From: an uncultured Lewinella sp.
GTDB taxonomy: Bacteria > Bacteroidota > Bacteroidia > Chitinophagales > Saprospiraceae
Assembly: GCA_913057785.1 (NCBI GenBank)
Contig: CAJXPD010000060.1
Location: forward strand, 1 to 41,887
Length of the DNA stretch: 41,887 bases
Reading direction: 5' to 3'
Positions within the stretch are counted from its first letter, which is position 1. The number at the start of each line of letters is the position of its first letter. This document shows, piece by piece, positions 9,551 to 18,534 of the stretch. The translations under genes were made by a program, and so were the position numbers. Below the pieces are notes generated by a model. That model was not told the origin of the DNA. It saw only the letters and a list, made by a program, of their open reading frames with translations, and searched no databases.

Positions 9551-10198
9551 TTAATCCAATTTTAGGCCTTTCTTAGAATTCCGCCTATCGATAATCCTTT
9601 GCTCATGAAGATTATAATATTGATCAAATAGCTGGCTCTGCTGCGCATCCAGCTCCAATGGATCTTGCTCGTAGAGTCCTGCCTGCAGGCGCTGGCGGAG
9701 GGCTTCGTACAAAGATACCGCGCAAGCCACGGAGATGTTTAGGCTTTGAACCATACCCATTTGAGGAATTAAGAAGTTTCCGTCTGTATAGGTAAGAGAT
9801 TCGGCGGAGACACCATCTTTTTCATTTCCAAAAAGTAAAGCTACGGAGGCCGTTAGATCAATATCATACAGAGATTTAGCGTCTTCGGCGAGATGGGTGG
9901 CAAAAATGAAGTCGTACTTTTGGCGGATCGCCTTAAAACAGCTCGCTGGGTCTTCGAATAAGTGAACATCAACCCATTTCTTGGCACCCGAGGCGGCACT
10001 GGTCCCCACCTGCAAGGTTTCTTCCGTCAACTGATTTTCGGTGTAAAGGACATAAATCTCTCGGATCCCTACGGCATCACAAGTTCTCATGACCGCTCCA
10101 ATGTTATGAGGGTCATGAACATTCTCAAGCACAACCGTTAGATTGAATTGTCGCTTCGCAACGACCCGGCGGAACTTCTCCTCCCGCTGGGGTGTCAT
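9551..10198 (-). CDS. trmH: TrmH-family tRNA/rRNA 2'-O-methyltransferase
   Basis: A SPOUT methyltransferase that transfers methyl from S-adenosylmethionine to a ribose 2'-OH, most likely G18 of tRNA. All three SpoU motifs are visible: motif 1 NVHDPHNIGAVMRTCDAVGI with the catalytic Arg, motif 2 VALLFGNEKDGVS, and motif 3 IPQMGMVQSLNISVACAVSL, which forms the trefoil-knot cofactor site. I chose the ATG at 10198 (MTPQREEKFRRV) because it matches the start of characterised TrmH proteins; a longer frame would begin at a TTG at 10225. The gene is 36 bp downstream of the lipoprotein gene and probably co-transcribed with guaA. It meets the permease gene tail to tail with only 11 bp between, without a visible terminator. 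Confidence 0.9.
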   Translation of the reverse strand: MTPQREEKFRRVVAKRQFNLTVVLENVHDPHNIGAVMRTCDAVGIREIYVLYTENQLTEETLQVGTSAASGAKKWVDVHLFEDPASCFKAIRQKYDFIFATHLAEDAKSLYDIDLTASVALLFGNEKDGVSAESLTYTDGNFLIPQMGMVQSLNISVACAVSLYEALRQRLQAGLYEQDPLELDAQQSQLFDQYYNLHEQRIIDRRNSKKGLKLD

Positions 10199-10234
10199 TG
10201 GTCTTAATCTTTGCCCTTCTTGCAAATCAACTAC

Positions 10235-11734
10235 TTACTTCGCTAATTGAAACTGGAAGTCCTCAAACTTGAGGATGTTCACATACTTGTTTTCGAATTG
10301 CTCAATGGTATCGAAAAGATCTGCTCCAGAGCGGCCGGCAGGAGCTACTACTCGTTCGAAATTAAAACGAGTATGCATCATCTGCATCGGCTCTCTTTCC
10401 AGGGCCAGGTGGAATTTCGTACCATATTTCTTCATCATCCGACTGAAGTATAACATGACATCATATCCCAGATAGGCTTCGTTCGTGGGAATCGACCCAA
10501 ACTTATCGAAGAATCGCTGCTTAAAGTTTCGCACCTCACTTGATAATGGGTTGATATAGGAGCTACTACTGATATGTACATTTAGTTTCTCGTAATAATC
10601 GAATTCTAATCGTTGGAAACGCATCCATTGTGGCATCCCATAGACGATTACCTCATCTTCAGGTAATTTAGAGATATCGATCTTACGTAGAAGTGCATAC
10701 ACGAAAGCTTCATCCCAATTCGGCACGATGAAGACTGTCGTATCTTGAATTTCAATAAAGGGTAAGACCTCCATATTAGCCAAATCAGCAGATTCGTCGC
10801 TAATAATGAATTCTTGTAAGGGAGGTGCATTAAATAGTCCAGATCTTAGCTTAAATTCTTCTTGGAAGTACTGTAGTCGAGCCCTTTCTGCCGGCACATC
10901 CTTGCTAACCAGGACGATTTGATCTTGTCGATAATTGGCTAAAGCGTGCTCTAGAATGGCTCCAGTATGCGTCCGTAGAGATGGATTAACCTGAACATAT
11001 TCTGGCGTCTTTGACACGATACCCGCTGCCGCGCTGTAAGGAGATACTAGCACTTTTTCATTCTTCTTTGCCCAATCAGCCATGAGCGTGATATTATCCC
11101 GCAAGAATGGGCCAATAATCAAGTTAGAGTTTCTCATTTCCTGATTGGAACGAAGAAGTGTGTTAACAGCATAGCTGTTCGCCTTGGAATCCACTACGGA
11201 GAGATTAAGGCTTATATCTTCATCACGCAGCTGATCTAATGCCAATTGAACACCACCATAATAATTGATGGCCTTCATGGCACTTTCATTGATTTCGGTA
11301 CTAAATTCATTGAATCGGTCCGTCAGAAACGGCAAAACTAAAGCCACATTATAGGTCGACAAAAATTCCGAACCTAGATCATCAACTCGAATTAAATCTG
11401 AGGATCCACTGCCACCAGTATAGGTCTCATCGGAAGCTGTGATGGGAGGAAAAGCAGAAGCAGGCACCTCTGTCCAGATCACCGTGTCCATATCTTGCAA
11501 TACCACATCTTTCACCTCAATGTATGTGCCCGTCTCGGGATCATATACTCTGCGACCAGAAATTGGATCTAACTCTTCTTCCTCTTTATCTTTATCATCC
11601 GCCTTGGTTACAGGTTGGAAAAGAGCGCATGAACTCATTAGAAAACATATGCTCAGTATCCCCATTACCATCTTCAGCCCGTTCCTTTTTGAACTGGTAG
11701 CTGGCGTTGTTACTGACTCCTCTGCTACATTCAA
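10235..11734 (-). CDS. Lipoprotein with periplasmic-binding-protein type 1 fold (LpoA/LivK-like)
   Basis: From the TTG at 11734 the protein has about 499 residues, starting MNVAEESVTT, with a charged stretch SSKRNGLK, a hydrophobic core and a lipobox-like FLMSSC, so it is probably a lipoprotein. An acidic linker follows (DDKDKEEEELDP). The rest fits a type 1 periplasmic-binding fold as in LivK or the LpoA C-terminal domain: VALVLPFLTDRFNEF, GVQLALDQLRDEDISLNL, LIIGPFLRDNITLMADWA and VLVSPYSAAAGI. The ligand or partner is unknown. TTG is favoured because AAGGAG lies 9 nt upstream and overlaps the guaA stop; the ATG at 11671 would remove the positive charges of the signal peptide. A still longer frame overlaps guaA and is less likely. 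Confidence 0.75.
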   Translation of the reverse strand: MNVAEESVTTPATSSKRNGLKMVMGILSICFLMSSCALFQPVTKADDKDKEEEELDPISGRRVYDPETGTYIEVKDVVLQDMDTVIWTEVPASAFPPITASDETYTGGSGSSDLIRVDDLGSEFLSTYNVALVLPFLTDRFNEFSTEINESAMKAINYYGGVQLALDQLRDEDISLNLSVVDSKANSYAVNTLLRSNQEMRNSNLIIGPFLRDNITLMADWAKKNEKVLVSPYSAAAGIVSKTPEYVQVNPSLRTHTGAILEHALANYRQDQIVLVSKDVPAERARLQYFQEEFKLRSGLFNAPPLQEFIISDESADLANMEVLPFIEIQDTTVFIVPNWDEAFVYALLRKIDISKLPEDEVIVYGMPQWMRFQRLEFDYYEKLNVHISSSSYINPLSSEVRNFKQRFFDKFGSIPTNEAYLGYDVMLYFSRMMKKYGTKFHLALEREPMQMMHTRFNFERVVAPAGRSGADLFDTIEQFENKYVNILKFEDFQFQLAK

Positions 11735-11739
11735 AAGCT

Positions 11740-11749
11740 CGGACTCCTT
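11740..11749 (-). promoter_or_regulatory. Shine-Dalgarno site overlapping the guaA stop codon
   Basis: On the minus strand the guaA stop and following bases read TAAGGAGTCCGAGCTT before TTG. AAGGAG sits 9 nt before the TTG at 11734, an unusually good ribosome-binding site for a Bacteroidota, and it decides the start of the lipoprotein gene. Confidence 0.6.
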
Positions 11750-13289
11750 ATTCCCATTCGATGGTCGCAGGAGGTTTTGTACTGATATCATAAACCACAC
11801 GATTGATTCCTTTAACATTGTTGATTATTTCACTGGAGACCGTCGCCAAAAAGTCATATGGAAGCTGGCTCCATTCAGCCGTCATTCCATCAGAGGAATT
11901 CACAGCTCTCAGCGCCACAGCTTGCTCATAGGTCCGTTCATCGCCCATCACCCCTACAGACTGAACAGGTAGCAATATGGTACCCGCCTGCCACACATCG
12001 TCATATAAGCCGAATTTCTTCAAATTATTGATGTAGATGGCATCTGCTTCTTGCAGTAGTTGCACTTTTTCAGCGGTGATATCTCCCAAAATACGAATTC
12101 CCAAGCCTGGTCCAGGGAAAGGATGTCTTCCCAGGATGTCTTGGGTGATTTCTAAGGTTCTTCCCACCTTTCTCACTTCATCCTTGAACAGCATGCGCAA
12201 GGGCTCCACGATTTTCAAATGTAGTTTCTCCGGTAAACCGCCCACATTGTGGTGAGACTTAATAGTCACCGAAGGGCCATGTACTGAAACAGATTCAATA
12301 ACATCCGGATAGATGGTGCCTTGGCCCAACCAAGTTACCTTCGGATATTGTCTTGCTGCCTCTTGAAATACTTCTATAAACACCCGGCCAATGATCTTTC
12401 GCTTCTGCTCCGGATCACTAACTCCTTTTAGTTCTCGGTAGAATTCCTCTTTTGCATCTATCCCCACCACGTTCAATCCCATTCCTTGGTACGAAGCCAG
12501 TACTTCTTCAAATTCTCCTTTCCGCAGTAAGCCATTATCTACAAAAAAGCAGATAAGCTGATCCCCAATGGCCCTACTTAACAGCGTAGCTGCAACCGTA
12601 GAATCTACCCCTCCGGATAAACCCATGAGTACATGCTCCTCGCCAACCTGTGTCTTCAACGAGGCAACCGTATCCTCTACAAAAGAGGCGGGTGTCCACT
12701 CCCCTTCACATCCGGCGATATCTCGCAGAAAATTACGCAAGAGCTTAGCACCATCTAGGCTATGAGTTACCTCTGGATGAAACTGCAGACAATACACCGG
12801 TGCATCAAATTTACCGTTACTTGATTTAAATGCAGCAACGTTAATGCTTTCCGTTTTGGCTAACAATTCAAACCCCTCTGGTAATTCCATAATGGTATCT
12901 CCATGGGACATCCAAACCTGCGAATCAGGCTCAACTTCCCGGAATAAGGGATCAGTTTGTTGGATGTTACTCAAATTTGCTTTCCCATATTCTCTCTTTT
13001 GAGAACGTTCCACTTTTCCGCCAAAATGATTGGCTATATATTGGGCGCCGTAACACACGGCGAGGATGGGTTTTTTTCCTATAAACTGCTCTAATTCAGG
13101 ATGTAAAGCGTTCTCATCTTTTACAGAAAACGGACTACCTGATAAGATAATGGCTTTGACGCTGTCATCGAGGGAAGGCAGCTTATTGAAGGGCACAATT
13201 TCACTGTAAATATTTAGTTCTCGGACTCGCCGGGCGATCAACTGCGTGTACTGCGAGCCAAAATCCAATATAGCAATTTTTTCATTCAT
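11748..13289 (-). CDS. guaA: GMP synthase (glutamine-hydrolysing)
   Basis: Converts XMP, ATP and glutamine to GMP, the last step of de novo guanine nucleotide synthesis. The N-terminal class I amidotransferase has its nucleophile in [19 protein letters not shown] (about Cys79) and the His-Glu pair in [11 protein letters not shown]. The ATP pyrophosphatase domain has the P-loop [26 protein letters not shown] and the C-terminal dimerisation domain with [15 protein letters not shown] and the terminal PPATIEWE, which is the normal GuaA end. The ATG at 13289 ([16 protein letters not shown]) is preferred over the GTG one codon earlier. A perfect -7 element lies almost on the start, so the mRNA may be leaderless or nearly so. 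The lipoprotein gene follows by 13 bp. Confidence 0.97.
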   Translation of the reverse strand: MNEKIAILDFGSQYTQLIARRVRELNIYSEIVPFNKLPSLDDSVKAIILSGSPFSVKDENALHPELEQFIGKKPILAVCYGAQYIANHFGGKVERSQKREYGKANLSNIQQTDPLFREVEPDSQVWMSHGDTIMELPEGFELLAKTESINVAAFKSSNGKFDAPVYCLQFHPEVTHSLDGAKLLRNFLRDIAGCEGEWTPASFVEDTVASLKTQVGEEHVLMGLSGGVDSTVAATLLSRAIGDQLICFFVDNGLLRKGEFEEVLASYQGMGLNVVGIDAKEEFYRELKGVSDPEQKRKIIGRVFIEVFQEAARQYPKVTWLGQGTIYPDVIESVSVHGPSVTIKSHHNVGGLPEKLHLKIVEPLRMLFKDEVRKVGRTLEITQDILGRHPFPGPGLGIRILGDITAEKVQLLQEADAIYINNLKKFGLYDDVWQAGTILLPVQSVGVMGDERTYEQAVALRAVNSSDGMTAEWSQLPYDFLATVSSEIINNVKGINRVVYDISTKPPATIEWE

Positions 13290-13293
13290 CACG

Positions 13294-13301
13294 CAAATAT
13301 A
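13294..13301 (-). promoter_or_regulatory. Candidate -7 promoter element for guaA (TATATTTG)
   Basis: Exact TAnnTTTG match on the minus strand, 4 bp before the guaA ATG. If used with normal spacing, transcription would start at or within a few bases of the ATG. No TTG is visible at -33. Confidence 0.4.
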
Positions 13302-13362
13302 GCTTTCAAAGGAAAATATCCAGTTCTTACGTAAAGAATTTACCAGGGTTTCCGGAAATCTT

Positions 13363-14877
13363 TTACTGTGTAGCTATCTCCGGTAGGCGATATATAACAA
13401 AGGGGCCATGCGTTCCAAGGGTATCGGTGAGATAGGGAGCCATACCTGGACGACTATGGATCGAAGTATCAAGCTCAATTAGATACTTTGCCCCTGCCTT
13501 AATGTAGGGTTCCGGATTATTGATTCCGCCGTTCAGACAATCAGTCCAACCCGGGTTATTAGCCATATATAAGGAGATATTGGGACTGGGGTCTGGTACG
13601 GCGATAAGCTTGTCTTCCCGGTCAATTCCCAAGCTTCGTAATTTTTCCTCGAGTGTGTAGAATGCCGCATTGATTTCACTCGCTTCAGGTAAAGTCCGTT
13701 GTTTCTGTATTTGCCGGTTATAATCGATTGTATAAACGCCTAATCCGAGCAATACCATAGTAGTTGCTAAGGATATCCATTTTCTATTCTTCACCACCTC
13801 ATCTAAAGGACCCAAAACCATGATCAGAAAGAAGATTGGACAAACTAGCATGCTCAATAAGTAGTAATCATGGATCATAAAGGCCTGAAACCACAAAATG
13901 CCATAAGCAAAGCTACCTCCAAGCAACAAAAGACTGGGTACCAGCAAGCGCGAACGCCATACCTTTGGCCATAAGAGTCCTACTCCTAGCAAATAAATCA
14001 ACTTCCAATTTACAGAAGCGGCGATAACGGGGGCCCAGATCGTAAGGATAACGACCTCCCAAGTATATTCTCGATCCACCTCAGACATCTCCCAATAAGG
14101 TAAGATCCCCAAGAGGCTCATATTGTTCCCATAGGCTTGATTCGTAGCTTTTGCATAGGCTACCCACGCTAGCAAAGAGACTATTCCAGTCGCAACACCA
14201 ACCCATACTTGCCAAGCCGCACCCTTCGGCCACTTTTCCTTGCGTATGAAATGTGCAAATAAGAGAGAAAGAAAAGCAGCTATTAAATGGATGGCTTCCG
14301 AGGCTTTGATCAGTGCCGCAACCGTCATGAATAGGAACATCCATAGAATTGCCCGGGATTTACCATCGTATAAAAATCGGAAATAATAATACCAACCGAT
14401 CACCGCCAAGGAGATGGCAGGCATATTGGGTAAGAAGTTATTGGCGTAAAAATAATTGAGTGGAAGGTTTAAAAAGTAGAGAGCCGGGATAATAGCGATC
14501 AGGGGATTATCAATGAATCGCAAAGCAATCAAATAGAGACTATACGCTGCCAAAACAAAAAGCAACCAATGTAATCCTCTGGCCCAAGCTTCCGAATACC
14601 CAAATAACTTGGCGAACTGAGCTGAAACAAAATAAGTAATTGGAAATTCCGCCACAGCAACTCCATCTCGCCCAGTTCTATTCATCAACTGCGGCTTGCC
14701 TAAGGAACCCCCGTTTTGATAGTAATTGCGAAATTGTGATGCACTATCAGATTGACGCCAGGTATGCGTACCGAAGGGTTTTAAAAAGATAGTCCGCTGC
14801 GTGTCAGCAACCAGAAAGCTTGCTAACACCATTAGTACAAAGACTCCGATTCTTACAGCTAGTACTTGCGAATTCAT
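13363..14877 (-). CDS. Polytopic membrane glycosyltransferase-like protein (GT39/ArnT-like)
   Basis: 504 residues with about 10-11 hydrophobic segments. Family-level hints are the loop after helix 1, [20 protein letters not shown], whose Asp is where lipid-phosphosugar-dependent GT-C enzymes have their catalytic acid, and [13 protein letters not shown] IPITYF motifs before helix 2 ([20 protein letters not shown]). The helical core contains [21 protein letters not shown] soluble C-terminal domain of about 110 residues ends at YRLPEIATQ. This layout fits dolichyl/undecaprenyl-phosphate-sugar transferases such as ArnT or PMT; substrate and acceptor are unknown. It is the same strand as guaA but lies upstream of it, with its own candidate -7 element at 14909-14916. 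Confidence 0.6.
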   Translation of the reverse strand: MNSQVLAVRIGVFVLMVLASFLVADTQRTIFLKPFGTHTWRQSDSASQFRNYYQNGGSLGKPQLMNRTGRDGVAVAEFPITYFVSAQFAKLFGYSEAWARGLHWLLFVLAAYSLYLIALRFIDNPLIAIIPALYFLNLPLNYFYANNFLPNMPAISLAVIGWYYYFRFLYDGKSRAILWMFLFMTVAALIKASEAIHLIAAFLSLLFAHFIRKEKWPKGAAWQVWVGVATGIVSLLAWVAYAKATNQAYGNNMSLLGILPYWEMSEVDREYTWEVVILTIWAPVIAASVNWKLIYLLGVGLLWPKVWRSRLLVPSLLLLGGSFAYGILWFQAFMIHDYYLLSMLVCPIFFLIMVLGPLDEVVKNRKWISLATTMVLLGLGVYTIDYNRQIQKQRTLPEASEINAAFYTLEEKLRSLGIDREDKLIAVPDPSPNISLYMANNPGWTDCLNGGINNPEPYIKAGAKYLIELDTSIHSRPGMAPYLTDTLGTHGPFVIYRLPEIATQ

Positions 14878-14908
14878 AGCTCTGTTAGAAGACTTTTATT
14901 TGTCCGCC

Positions 14909-14916
14909 CAAAGCTA
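14909..14916 (-). promoter_or_regulatory. Candidate -7 promoter element (TAGCTTTG)
   Basis: Exact TAnnTTTG match on the minus strand, 31 bp before the start of the GT39-like gene. No -33 TTG is visible. Confidence 0.3.
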
Positions 14917-14976
14917 ATTAGGAAAATGAGAGGAAAAAAGAAAAAGATAGACTATTTAGTACAGTGACAATATACG

Positions 14977-15441
14977 CTACTTGAGCTTGATGAATTTCTT
15001 GTCAAACGGATTTAGGGCCACTCCCTTTACCTTGGCTTCTGCCTCCAAACGGTAATCGGAACGAACAGATTGAATGGCCTTGGCTGCTCTGGCTACCCCG
15101 CCGTATAAGAAGTTTCGATCACCAAACTCGTCCATCTCCGATTTGATCAGCTTAAAGGGTAGGGTAAATGGTATCTCCACGATTTCTTCAGCAGGAACCT
15201 CAATGGTCTGTTTCAAATTGATCTCTCCTAGTTCGTACTCATCGATCAATTTCTCTTTACCTCGACCACGAGTGTATTTTTCCACGAGTGCAATTCGGAT
15301 ACTCGTAACGGTCTGAGCATTTAAAGATTGGAACCGCAAGCGGCCCTCAACCTTACCGCTCCTTCTGCGTTGTTCGGGTGCGATCACGATTTCTAACTTC
15401 ACACCTTCAATGCCTAACCACTTTTTTACTCTTCCTATCAT
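14977..15441 (-). CDS. Spo0M/arrestin-like protein
   Basis: 154 residues of beta-sandwich type. The N-terminus MIGRVKKWLGIEGVKLEIVI, then GKVEGRLRFQSLNAQTVTSI and the central VPAEEIVEIPFTLPFKL resemble the first arrestin-like half of sporulation-control protein Spo0M; the C-terminal YRLEAEAKVKGVALNPFDKK carries the usual 'gval(d/n)P' turn. Spo0M of Bacillus is about 258 residues, so this is a short single-module form. There is no signal peptide and it is probably cytosolic. Bacteroidota do not form endospores, so the family name does not describe its role, which is unknown; scaffold or membrane-stress functions have been suggested for such arrestin folds. Confidence 0.7.
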   Translation of the reverse strand: MIGRVKKWLGIEGVKLEIVIAPEQRRRSGKVEGRLRFQSLNAQTVTSIRIALVEKYTRGRGKEKLIDEYELGEINLKQTIEVPAEEIVEIPFTLPFKLIKSEMDEFGDRNFLYGGVARAAKAIQSVRSDYRLEAEAKVKGVALNPFDKKFIKLK

Positions 15442-15589
15442 GTTGTGGAATGAATTTGATACTGTTTTCTGTAGTGTAAATGCAAAATAGGTCGAAAAGG
15501 TGCTTTATCGAAATAAAATCTATGAAAGATCTGCAGTGGAATATGAATAGAATTGGAAATGGGATTAACGCACGATCAAAAGACTTAGC

Positions 15590-16069
15590 TTATACCATCC
15601 GTTTGTGCCAACTCTCTCCTAAAGGCTTCAGCCAACTCTTTTCAAATTTACTTTTATTATCAACCAGCGTGTCAAACACCAGGGTCTGATCGTCGATTTC
15701 GCCGGCTTTATACTTCGCAGCAAAGGTAGCACGGTCAGCGGTCTTGACCTGCTCTCCATCTAGGTAGGTAAAGGTCATTCTGTCAAAAAGATCAACGCCA
15801 TATTCAGCTTGTAAACCCTTCACGAACCGCACGGAGCTATCTATAGAACATCCACTCGCTCCTGCCTGACTTTCGTCCACCATCAGCACCACAAACTGCC
15901 GATGAAGCAAGTCGCCGAAAGCTTTGAGTTGTCGATTATGACTAACCCACTGTTGAGCAAACTGCTTAATGTACGTCTTTACTTGATTTTCATCTTCCTC
16001 CTTGAAGGGCTGGTTACTTTGGTAAATCCATACCCGCGTACTATCTGCAAGTTGGTCAAGTGTCTCCAT
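15590..16069 (-). CDS. Conserved small protein of the Bacteroidota Fe-S neighbourhood
   Basis: 159 residues from the ATG at 16069 (METLDQLADSTRVWIYQSNQ); a TTG at 16105 would give 171. Features are TRVWIYQSNQPFKEED near the start, FAQQWVSHNRQLKAFGDLLH, VLMVDESQAGASGCSIDSSV with a conserved-looking Cys, and a basic C-terminus. I recall close homologues in Bacteroidota labelled 'ABC transporter ATPase', but no Walker A, Walker B or signature motif is present, so that label is not supported. It follows the CCG-domain Fe-S gene by 72 bp on the same strand, and this order recurs in Flavobacteria as far as I remember. The function is unknown. Confidence 0.7.
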   Translation of the reverse strand: METLDQLADSTRVWIYQSNQPFKEEDENQVKTYIKQFAQQWVSHNRQLKAFGDLLHRQFVVLMVDESQAGASGCSIDSSVRFVKGLQAEYGVDLFDRMTFTYLDGEQVKTADRATFAAKYKAGEIDDQTLVFDTLVDNKSKFEKSWLKPLGESWHKRMV

Positions 16070-16141
16070 ATTAGATGGTTTAATCCCTTTATTGTTTACA
16101 ACCAATAGAACAGAGTTGGGCAGCGGATAGTTGAATTCAAA

Positions 16142-16933
16142 CTACCACTTATTATTATTGACGATTAACTCCGCCAAGTCATAGACCATGACATCATCTT
16201 GTTTCTCTTTAGCTTTTACACCATCTCCCATCATAGTCATACAGAAAGGACAGTTAACAGCGATGATCTCGGCCTGGGTAGCTAAAGCTTCTTCAGCTCG
16301 GTCGATATTGATCCGCTTATCTCCCGGCTCATCTTCTTTGAACATCTGAGCCCCACCAGCTCCACAGCAAAGGCCTTTCGTTCGGCAACGCTTCATCTCG
16401 ACCAATTCATTATCTAGGCCTTCCAAGACCTTCCTTGGAGCTTCATATACACCATTGACTCGGCCCATATAGCAGGAGTCATGGTAAGTGATCTTCTTTC
16501 CTTCAAACGCTCCCCCCTCAGTCAACTTCAACCGTCCCTGATCAATTAATTCTTGCAGAAGTTGGGTATGATGTACCACTTCATACTCTCCACCTAATGC
16601 CGGATATTCATTCTTAATCGTGTTGAAGCAATGCGGGCAAGCTGTGACAATCTTTTTGACCTCATACATATTCAAGGTCATCACATTCTGCAAAGCAGTC
16701 ATTTGGAAAACAAATTCGTTACCCGCCCGTCGCGCTGGATCTCCCGTACAACTTTCCTCGGAGCCAAGAATGGCAAATTCGATTCCAACCTTATTCAAAA
16801 TCTTACACAAGGCTACCGTAACTTTCTGAGCACGAGCATCGAAACTACCCGCACAACCTACCCAGAAAAGTATTTCAGCTTGTTTGCCTTCGGCCGCCAT
16901 TTCCGCCATCGTTTTTATCTTCAGATCACTCAT
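16142..16933 (-). CDS. CCG-domain Fe-S protein (HdrB-like)
   Basis: 263 residues from the ATG at 16933 (MSDLKIKTMAEMAAEGKQ); a longer frame would run into the upstream gene. It has the cysteine patterns of the CCG (DUF224) family that binds non-cubane or linear Fe-S clusters in heterodisulfide reductase subunit B, GlpC and LutA: WVGCAGSFDAR, VTACPHCFNTIKNEYPALGG, YHDSCYMGRVNGVYEAPRKV and CRTKGLCCGAGGAQMF, then VNCPFCMTMM. It is probably the catalytic or electron-accepting partner of the membrane dicluster protein encoded 38 bp upstream. The physiological substrate (quinone, ETF or a disulfide) cannot be read from the sequence. Confidence 0.88.
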   Translation of the reverse strand: MSDLKIKTMAEMAAEGKQAEILFWVGCAGSFDARAQKVTVALCKILNKVGIEFAILGSEESCTGDPARRAGNEFVFQMTALQNVMTLNMYEVKKIVTACPHCFNTIKNEYPALGGEYEVVHHTQLLQELIDQGRLKLTEGGAFEGKKITYHDSCYMGRVNGVYEAPRKVLEGLDNELVEMKRCRTKGLCCGAGGAQMFKEDEPGDKRINIDRAEEALATQAEIIAVNCPFCMTMMGDGVKAKEKQDDVMVYDLAELIVNNNKW

Positions 16934-16971
16934 TATTTTCAATTTAAGAAAGTCAAATAAAGGTTGTTGTA

Positions 16972-18336
16972 CTACTCCGCCATGGCATCCTTTGCCCACT
17001 GATCTCTGTCCACTGGCATCGACCAGACTGCGCCGCTGTTCTCAATACTATTGAACATGGGTAGCCAATCAGATGGCCCTGCAGACTCGGTCAAAATCTC
17101 ATACCTTCTTAGTTTAAGTATTGGCTCCAATGGATTGATTAAAACTGGACAAGCCTCTACACAAGCATTGCAGGTAGTACAAGCGTGAATCTCTTCTCTA
17201 GTGATGTAGTCAAAAAGAGACTTACCATCTTCATAGTTATCCTTTGATAAAGGTTTTTCTTTGTCTTGGGCAAAATCGGCGGATTTCGAATCCAGATTTT
17301 TGCCAATCTCGTCTGCCCGATCCCTAATGTCCATAAGGATTTTTCGTGGAGACAATTTTTTGCCCGTTAGGTTAGCAGGGCAAACTGAAGTACACCGGCC
17401 ACATTCAGTGCAACTGTAGGCATCCATAATGTTTTTCCAGCTTAAACTGAAAACATCATTAGCACCAAACTCGGGCAATTCTTCGTCCATAGGCATCTCC
17501 CCTGCATCGGCAGCACCATCGAATCCCATCATGCTTTTGACTTCATTCATAATGGAATCCATATTCTCCATTTCCCCTCTAGAGTTCTGCTTAGCATAGA
17601 AGGTGTTTGGGAAAGCCAAAATAATGTGTAAATGCTTTGACTTAGGAAGATAGTTTAGAAAGACGAAGACCATGCTAATGTGCAACCACCAACCGAAACG
17701 TTCTACCACTACCAAACTGGATTGTTCCATTCCTCCGAAGAGCGCTGGTCCTAACCAGCTTGAAACAGCCAAATCACCAGTAGAAGCATAGTGTGCTGGA
17801 TCCACCTGTTGCAAAACTGTATCCGCTCCGTTCATGCTAAAGATGCCAATCAATAGAATGATCTCAAAGATCAAGATCAAGTTGGCATCCAGCGTTGGCC
17901 ATCCCGTCATCTCGGATTTTACAAAGCGCGGAATCTTCAGCAGGTTTCTTCGAATCAAGAAAATGACCGTCCCTATAAATGCTAATACAGATAGAATTTC
18001 AATGAAACTGATCATGAAGGTGTAGAACCCTCCTAAACTCGGAGCAAAAAACCTATGGACACCAAATACTCCATCTATAAAGATCTCGATCAATTCAATT
18101 TGTGTGATCACAAAGGCTGCATAAATGAAAAAGTGCAGCACCGCCGGAATCATTCGTTTGAACATCTTCTTCTGCCCAAAGGCAACGAGCAGCACATTTT
18201 TCCAACTTTGTCCTCGATCAAGGGTGATTTCCTCGTCTTGCCCCAATAAGATGTTTCTGCGGATTTTCATAAACTGAAAGGTGGCATAGCCTAGTGCTGC
18301 ACCACTGACCAGTATGAAAAGGATTTGCTGTACCAT
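16972..18336 (-). CDS. Membrane-anchored 4Fe-4S dicluster oxidoreductase subunit
   Basis: 454 residues. The N-terminal half has about five transmembrane helices (1-20, 62-85, 105-128, 150-170, 215-235); His residues in AVLHFFIYAAF and WWLHISMVFVFLNY could ligate haem b, as in NarI-like subunits. An acidic linker follows, then two ferredoxin-type sites: CTECGRCTSVCPANLTG and CTTCNACVEACPVLINP, in the spacing of dicluster domains (GlpC, HdrC, SdhB types). It should pass electrons between the membrane quinone pool and the CCG protein downstream. Paired genes of this type are widespread in Bacteroidota but their role is unclear. The start codon is embedded in a small palindrome (see 18336-18347). 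Confidence 0.88.
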   Translation of the reverse strand: MVQQILFILVSGAALGYATFQFMKIRRNILLGQDEEITLDRGQSWKNVLLVAFGQKKMFKRMIPAVLHFFIYAAFVITQIELIEIFIDGVFGVHRFFAPSLGGFYTFMISFIEILSVLAFIGTVIFLIRRNLLKIPRFVKSEMTGWPTLDANLILIFEIILLIGIFSMNGADTVLQQVDPAHYASTGDLAVSSWLGPALFGGMEQSSLVVVERFGWWLHISMVFVFLNYLPKSKHLHIILAFPNTFYAKQNSRGEMENMDSIMNEVKSMMGFDGAADAGEMPMDEELPEFGANDVFSLSWKNIMDAYSCTECGRCTSVCPANLTGKKLSPRKILMDIRDRADEIGKNLDSKSADFAQDKEKPLSKDNYEDGKSLFDYITREEIHACTTCNACVEACPVLINPLEPILKLRRYEILTESAGPSDWLPMFNSIENSGAVWSMPVDRDQWAKDAMAE

Positions 18337-18419
18337 TACAAGTGTAATTTTTAGGTGAGACCTAAGGCTTCTTTTCCAAGCTTCTCCCAGGCCTCTTTTT
18401 TTCTAGCGAAATTTCGCTA
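18336..18419. promoter_or_regulatory. Three palindromes in the Fe-S / phosphoribosyltransferase divergent spacer
   Basis: From left to right: TTACA-AG-TGTAA (18336-18347), beside the Fe-S gene start; TTAGGT-GAG-ACCTAA (18351-18365); and the perfect 16-bp TAGCGAAATTTCGCTA (18404-18419), which extends outward with T4/A4 after one mismatch. In the Fe-S mRNA the first would fold onto the start codon. They are candidate operators or 5'-UTR hairpins. Confidence 0.5.
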
Positions 18420-18534
18420 AAAATAAGAAGGTATTCTTTTAATATCCAAGTCCAAGGTCGAAAATATCCCCTTTACCCCTTAATCTTTAATTTTTTTAAT
18501 GAAATTTGTAGCAAAATATATCACGACGCTGCAC

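Noticed and set aside
11439..11972. A 177-codon plus-strand frame
   Set aside because: It is antisense to the well-supported lipoprotein and guaA genes, and its sequence shows no known fold.
15590..16069. Label 'ABC transporter ATPase' for the small conserved protein
   Set aside because: No Walker A, Walker B, Q-loop or signature motif is present and it is too short for an ABC ATPase.
16934..16999. An upstream extension of the CCG Fe-S protein
   Set aside because: It overlaps the end of the dicluster gene by 28 bp and gives a leader without homology; the ATG at 16933 gives the family-typical start.
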